A DNA stretch of 64,000 nucleotides from Hirudo medicinalis (Eukaryota; Annelida; Clitellata; Hirudinida; Hirudinidae), in the NCBI GenBank assembly GCA_011800805.1, contig MPNW01000299.1, positions 36,875-100,874 on the forward strand, read 5' to 3'. The notes under the pieces are model-generated. The model had not been told where the DNA came from. It was given only the letters and a program-made list of their open reading frames with translations, and did no database searches. Made by a program: the position numbers and the translations under genes. Position 1 is the first letter of the stretch, and each line of letters opens with the position of its first letter. Positions 59,205 to 64,000 of this stretch are shown one piece after another.

Positions 59205-61098
59205 TTATTGGAGCTCATTTGCTGAGTCCAGTTTATTGCAGGTTTCTCAACGGGTACATAATTTTTCGTTTCGTTCGAATATGAACATGTTTTTTCTGTT
59301 CATTGTACAGGTATGTAATCATGAGGCTGATTTATTACTATTCTTGCAATTGCAGGCAGCTATTGTTCTTCGCATACTTCAAAAAAGTGCATGAGTTGGC
59401 ATTTTCTGTAATTAGCATTTTTATTTTACATTGAGTTGCTTAGAACTGCTGCATGTTACCTCAAGACTCGGATACCTCATGTTTTATACTTTTCAATAAC
59501 CGTGTCGTCGTCATCTATGATTGTGTTACAAATCTATCGACAGTGCTGTTAATATTCTTTCTACCTCAGGTATGCACCATTTAGTATATGTAGATTTATT
59601 GCCTAATAAAGTCTTATTCCAAGATCATGAGTCTTCATATTATATTTGCCAGGGATGATAAAAAATTTTCAATGGAATGACTCATTCGTTGCTAGTAATC
59701 AAATTGAGGTTTACAGTTCAAAAAGTTGGAATGCTCTCAACTATTTAAAGCAAAAAAGTCAATAGCTATCACTTAATTTGAAGTAATGGTTGGGTTTACG
59801 TTGACTTTTTGAGCCCGTTTCGACTCCTCGCTACATAGTTCACGCATTTGCATGTTCGTTCTAGTGGCATACTTCCGAATAAAAGTTCCAAAAAACGATT
59901 TGACCTGGAACAATTGGTGGCATCAACGGAGTCAAGATATATTGATATAACAGAAAAGAAGGTACAGAGAACACTATAATGATACTTTCTTTGAATTAAT
60001 AACATGATTTGGAACCCTTATTATTGTCTTACGTTACAGGAAACTTAAAGATATGACCAATGCGAAAAATGCATATTTGCGATTTAGACACATATTTCTG
60101 GAATGTATCATCAGATCACACAGAAATGTCGGAATTTGATAAACTTTCTCTATCAAATAACATATCGAAATTTGGGTTTGTTAAAATTCAGTCAAAAGTT
60201 ACCGTAAAAAATCATAGCCCTCTTAAAGATATGTCGATCAGTGTGCACTGTACCATTAGACTATAGTTGATAATTTTGGTAGATTAGGTCGTCTTGCATT
60301 TTTAGAAAACTGTAACTTTGAATAAATTTGAATATAAAAGACCTGTAAACATATTATAATTTATTTTATAAAGACTCACAAAAAACAATAAGCAAAATGG
60401 CTATAAAATATCCTCCGGGTTATATTTGCATCAGCAAGCGGTTTAGTGATTGACCCTAATGGGTCTTGGTTCCAGAGTGCGGCCCTAAGTGTATTTAGGA
60501 CCATAATCACCTACGAGCAGCTGACATTGTTGGACCGCTGATGACCGTGGAGACATTTCGCTAAATTGTGAAATAAATTGCATCCTTTGTCGCGATTAAC
60601 CTCTAACCAGTTGCCTTCGAACTATATTCCGTACCTCAACCAGCTTTCATTCACCCAGAACCTCCTTCATTGCAGTAATTCTAGAGATGAATGTAAGCTG
60701 CGAGGTCAAGAAACTTAGCAAACAACCCAAATAAAGAGCTCTGAATTTTACTACTAAATCTCCCTACCGTTAATCGAAAATTATGAGACATGCAGAGTAA
60801 AACCGATTAAGCCATCCACATTTTTTTCACATCCAGTGACAGTCTGAGTTTTTATCTGAAATGTATTATTTGCAGTCGAAAATATTGGCCGTTTCTATAT
60901 TTCCTGTATGTATTGGTTGACTCACAGACAACGCATGCTTAAATACAAAGTTTGCTGGTGTCATTGTTCTCTTTTGTTTATAGGCATCAACAAAGTGCTT
61001 CTGACAGTTGCTTCCATCACAAGTCGTGATTCACAACCATGGAAAGAAGAAGGAAACAAATAAAATTGAACAACAAGGATTCTAAGAATTTAGAATCA
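59205..61098. other. Convergent spacer between ACVR2 and CSTF1
   Basis: Contains the ACVR2 3' UTR. No coding signal. A less AT-rich block at about 60420-60600 has an ATTTGCAT octamer (60424-60431) followed by two short hairpins (60452-60465 and 60484-60499); see findings. Confidence 0.5.
59605..59610 (+). promoter_or_regulatory. ACVR2: Candidate poly(A) signal for ACVR2
   Basis: AATAAA about 400 nt after the ACVR2 stop. Confidence 0.5.
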
Positions 61099-63981
61099 TC
61101 AGTCCATCTCGCTCCTTTTATACCAAAATCGAGCTCTGAAATCATCGCTGCATGAAACAAAAGCAGGGGCTGTTGGCGAGTGGGCAATGCACCTCACGAG
61201 TCCATTGTGACCTGAAATTCAAAGATGGCATCATCAACATTTGTTCTGGTGGGTTAAATCCATTTATATTTCAAGTCCAACTAAACAATTGTTGAATGCA
61301 GCCTCCAATGAGCAGTTTCAATTAAAAGTTAACTTAAGAGAATAACTATTTTTAGCTGCTCACCAAGTGATAACAATCGCTGGCGATCAGCATTTCTTGA
61401 GTCCCAACAACACAAACTGGTTGTTTTTTCATCAGGGAACAGTACTGTAAATGAAAATTAATGCAACAACAATAATGAACTTTAAAATAATTAAATACTT
61501 AATCAATTGCTTTAACTATGATTATCACAATAAATAGAAACTAAATAACCACCAACAGGATGTTACAAACCATAATCCTCGGAGTGGTTGAAAATGGCAT
61601 TGGACCTATGTTCCTGCTTGCCTGTAACTCCAGCACCCGTGTATGCAATGAGGCACCTCGATGTCGATAACTCCCACAGCTTCACCAGNCGACAAGATGT
61701 ACTGGAGTCAAAGCAGCAAAATGAACTGCTTTGCTTAGGCACAAATCATTGAACACTTCACAATCCATGTAAAGTGCTTCAATCTTGGTTACAAATTAAT
61801 AGTCTGAATTTGTATTCAGTCGATATTTTAAGTGTCTTATGTTTCCAAATAGGATGTGAAGGCATCCATTTGTATAGCACCTCTACCCTAGGGTTCCCCG
61901 GGCAGTGTTGCCGACACGACACATTACGACCGTTACCATCGCAACCCATTCAACTAACCTGCACTTTAATAATTGCCTCTTATTAAGTCAATGGTGTGCT
62001 ATCATCATAATTGATAAAATAAACAATTTACCTTTGAATTTTTTGAGAAAGCCACTGAGCACACTTCAAAGCCATCATGAGCACTGATGAAGGTGTTTAT
62101 GCATCTGTTACTGACCCCATCCCAGATTTTTATCGTGCCATCTTTGGATGATGATGCATACATTTGTCCATTAGAACAGTAGTTCACCTGAGAAAAATCA
62201 ATTATTTATTTACATTAATTAATTAACTGAATAAAAATTTATAACTATAATCATATGATGAATGCAGATCAAAGTAAAGCACGGTATTGTTAAGAATCAG
62301 AACACGTTAACCGACAGCAGTTATGGGTCCCGTGTGTTGGTCTCTTGGATAACTGGAGACATAGCACTGGTTCGTGCGCACGTCGTACAACCTCACTGTG
62401 AAAGCAATTCATCACTTCATGTAAATCATCATCATAATCATAGTTTATGCAATACCTGCTCATGTTTGCATGCTTCTCACTTTCAAATGAAAACTAAATG
62501 CACTTCCAACTGATATGCATGCATACAATGAGGGTATAATAACAAAAAGTGTATGAATACTTAAATAAATGAATCTCACGAGTAGGTTGTTGAGTGCCCA
62601 CAAGAATGAAATCTCCGAGCGGGTGGAAGTTGACGCATCTCACCTCGGCAGCCTCCTGCAGTCGAGAGAAATTCTGTTGTCATTTTCTTTAATTGTTCCA
62701 CCACATCTTGTTGAATATGCAATAATATTATCGAAACAAGCATTTAAGGTGACGACGTTATTAATAAAATTCAAATCCCATGAATTTTCGGTGTCTCAAA
62801 CATGTCGACTTTCATTAAATTTAATGCCTTAAAATACCTGGATGCATCTGAATGCCTTCTTGACGGATGGTTTTGAATACTCAAAGAACTTGACGGTGTA
62901 ATCTTTGCTGCCAGAAACAAGAATTTGTTGGCTCGGATGGAAGTCGACAGACGTCACCTCCTAGGAACAACAAATGACCACTGTAACTATAATATGCAAT
63001 AGGTATACCTCTGTGAGCAATAATAATAACAAAATAAACTGGGCGTCCTTAAGCTTGGAAGGTTTTCTAGTAAATTTATTGAGCAAGTATTCAGTGAATA
63101 GAAATGAATAATTGAGTCGAGAATTTATATGGAACTGTAAGACTTGTTGAATTTAATAATAATACATTTACATATCCCATATTTTAAGTGCTCAAATTAT
63201 CCAAAAGGGATATGCAGACACCTTAAGAGACACGCCGACAATTCAGTCCTTCCATTGAATGAGCGGATTAAAAAAAGTAATAATCGAGTAACAAGCACAC
63301 CAACAGCAGTGTGGTCGTACAGGGTCCTAATGACAGGGTGGTTCTCCATCTGTTGCTGAGGAGTTTCCTGCATGAGCATGTCCGCTGGCATCGAGCTCTT
63401 CATCAGCATCCTCTCCACATCCAGAATCTGAATAAATTATGAAAATGAGCAATTGTTCTATGAACAATTCATCAGCTTACTTTAATAGATGCATCCTCTG
63501 AACCAGTAGCAATCAATTGGCCTGTGCAGAAGACAAACTAATTTAATAGATTTATTTAAAAAAGTGCATTTGACATGTTTTAGTGAAATGCATTTCAACA
63601 TTTGATATTAACAATTATTAGTTCAATTTTCAGTAAATGGTGAACCGCCCGCAATAAATAGTTTAAAGCTGAAAAAATAACCATTATGGTGGAACTTTGC
63701 AGTCCTACATGCTCCTTTATGTGCAGTGACGTAACACGTGCTGTATTGAGCTGCTTCGGGTGAAGTTATGGGTACTGGTGAAAATAAATATAACAGTAAT
63801 AATAATAATTAAAAATAATGTATTACAATTTGTTTCAATAACAAAGAGATTTAAGCCATTGAAATGATGAAAAACATTACTAAAATAAGCAGTTGTAACA
63901 GGAAAAGCCAACCATTGGTCTCAAATTCAAGATCCATTCCAGGAACTGTTGATTCCTCCTTATTCTGCTCATCATTCCCAG
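61099..63981 (-). CDS. CSTF1: CSTF1 (cleavage stimulation factor subunit 1), 5' end outside window
   Basis: Nuclear WD40-repeat subunit of the CstF complex, which binds the GU-rich element in pre-mRNA 3'-end cleavage. Eleven exons are visible: 63981-63913, 63774-63682, 63521-63481, 63427-63305, 62960-62838, 62655-62580, 62395-62316, 62187-62032, 61701-61571, 61444-61364, 61211-61099 (stop TGA). Family signatures include [61 protein letters not shown] and, at the C-terminus, [14 protein letters not shown]. The N-terminal dimerisation region lies beyond position 64000. The exon 61701-61571 contains an 'n' at 61689. Reading needs about four or five extra codons there (family pattern S-G-K-D-S between YILS and LVKLW), so the assembly has lost sequence; this is not evidence of a broken gene. 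Confidence 0.95.
61689..61689. other. CSTF1: Assembly gap inside a CSTF1 exon
   Basis: A single 'n' replaces an unknown number of bases in the codons for a conserved WD40 blade. The flanking codons (TAC ATC TTG TCG before, CTG GTG AAG after, in the gene's sense) are in frame with the family only if several codons are missing. Confidence 0.8.
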
Positions 63982-64000
63982 CTGGAAAAATTAACTAAAA

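Noticed and set aside
1..64000. tRNA or rRNA genes
   Set aside because: No cloverleaf with A and B boxes and no rRNA-like segment was recognised by eye on either strand; a covariance search was not possible.

Overview
The window is a nuclear segment of an invertebrate animal genome. It is AT-rich and intron-dense, with many exons of 40-300 nt. Most introns are short; the smallest are about 61-70 nt. Trinucleotide microsatellites such as (TTA)n, (ATC)n and (AAT)n are abundant. The gene set is typically metazoan: a type II activin receptor, p190RhoGAP and DIP2. Each vertebrate multi-copy family appears here as a single gene, so this is not a vertebrate. The species cannot be named from this sequence. 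I built exon models by hand from splice sites, phase continuity and remembered family sequence. In every multi-exon model the phases close exactly, except at one assembly gap.

Layout. Positions 1-14030 hold two adjacent minus-strand genes that I do not recognise. Gene A (8174 down to 393, probably continuing off the left edge) encodes a large secretory-pathway protein with two EGF modules, three TNFR-like cysteine modules, two C-terminal membrane helices and a coiled-coil-like tail. Gene B (14030 down to 8826) encodes a 542-residue single-pass protein. Its ~400-residue cytoplasmic tail carries four Y-x-[T/R]-[L/I] motifs, two of which fit the ITIM consensus. The p190RhoGAP gene (31420 down to 15754, 26 exons, 1483 residues) follows on the same strand. 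Going right, DIP2 (33687-48354, 40 exons, 1568 residues) is divergent from it, then comes ROPN1L (50568-52281). ZMYND12 (56304 down to 52403) lies tail-to-tail with ROPN1L. ACVR2 (57208-59204) is divergent from ZMYND12. CSTF1 (63981 down to 61099) is convergent with ACVR2 and has its 5' end beyond the right edge.

Mobile DNA is present but decayed. There are two fragments of non-LTR reverse transcriptase (8.4-8.7 and 11.1-11.9 kb), an LTR-like stretch (11.9-12.4 kb), a complete 999-bp hAT-type non-autonomous element with TIRs and an 8-bp target duplication inside a p190 intron (18084-19082), and a 3'-truncated hAT transposase relic inside ZMYND12 intron 2.

Three single 'n' characters (7441, 12245, 61689) mark contig joins. 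Two are flanked by duplicated sequence, and the third removes a few codons from a CSTF1 exon.

The recognised genes do not form a pathway. p190RhoGAP and the activin receptor are signalling proteins, DIP2 is a large acyl-adenylate-type enzyme, and CSTF1 acts in mRNA 3'-end formation. ROPN1L and ZMYND12 are both cilium/flagellum genes and sit tail-to-tail with apparently overlapping 3' ends. The most interesting items are an intron of DIP2 built from tandem copies of its own splice junction, the ITIM-like orphan receptor (gene B), the orphan EGF/TNFR-module protein (gene A), and the frequent GTCGG/GTTGG 5' splice sites.
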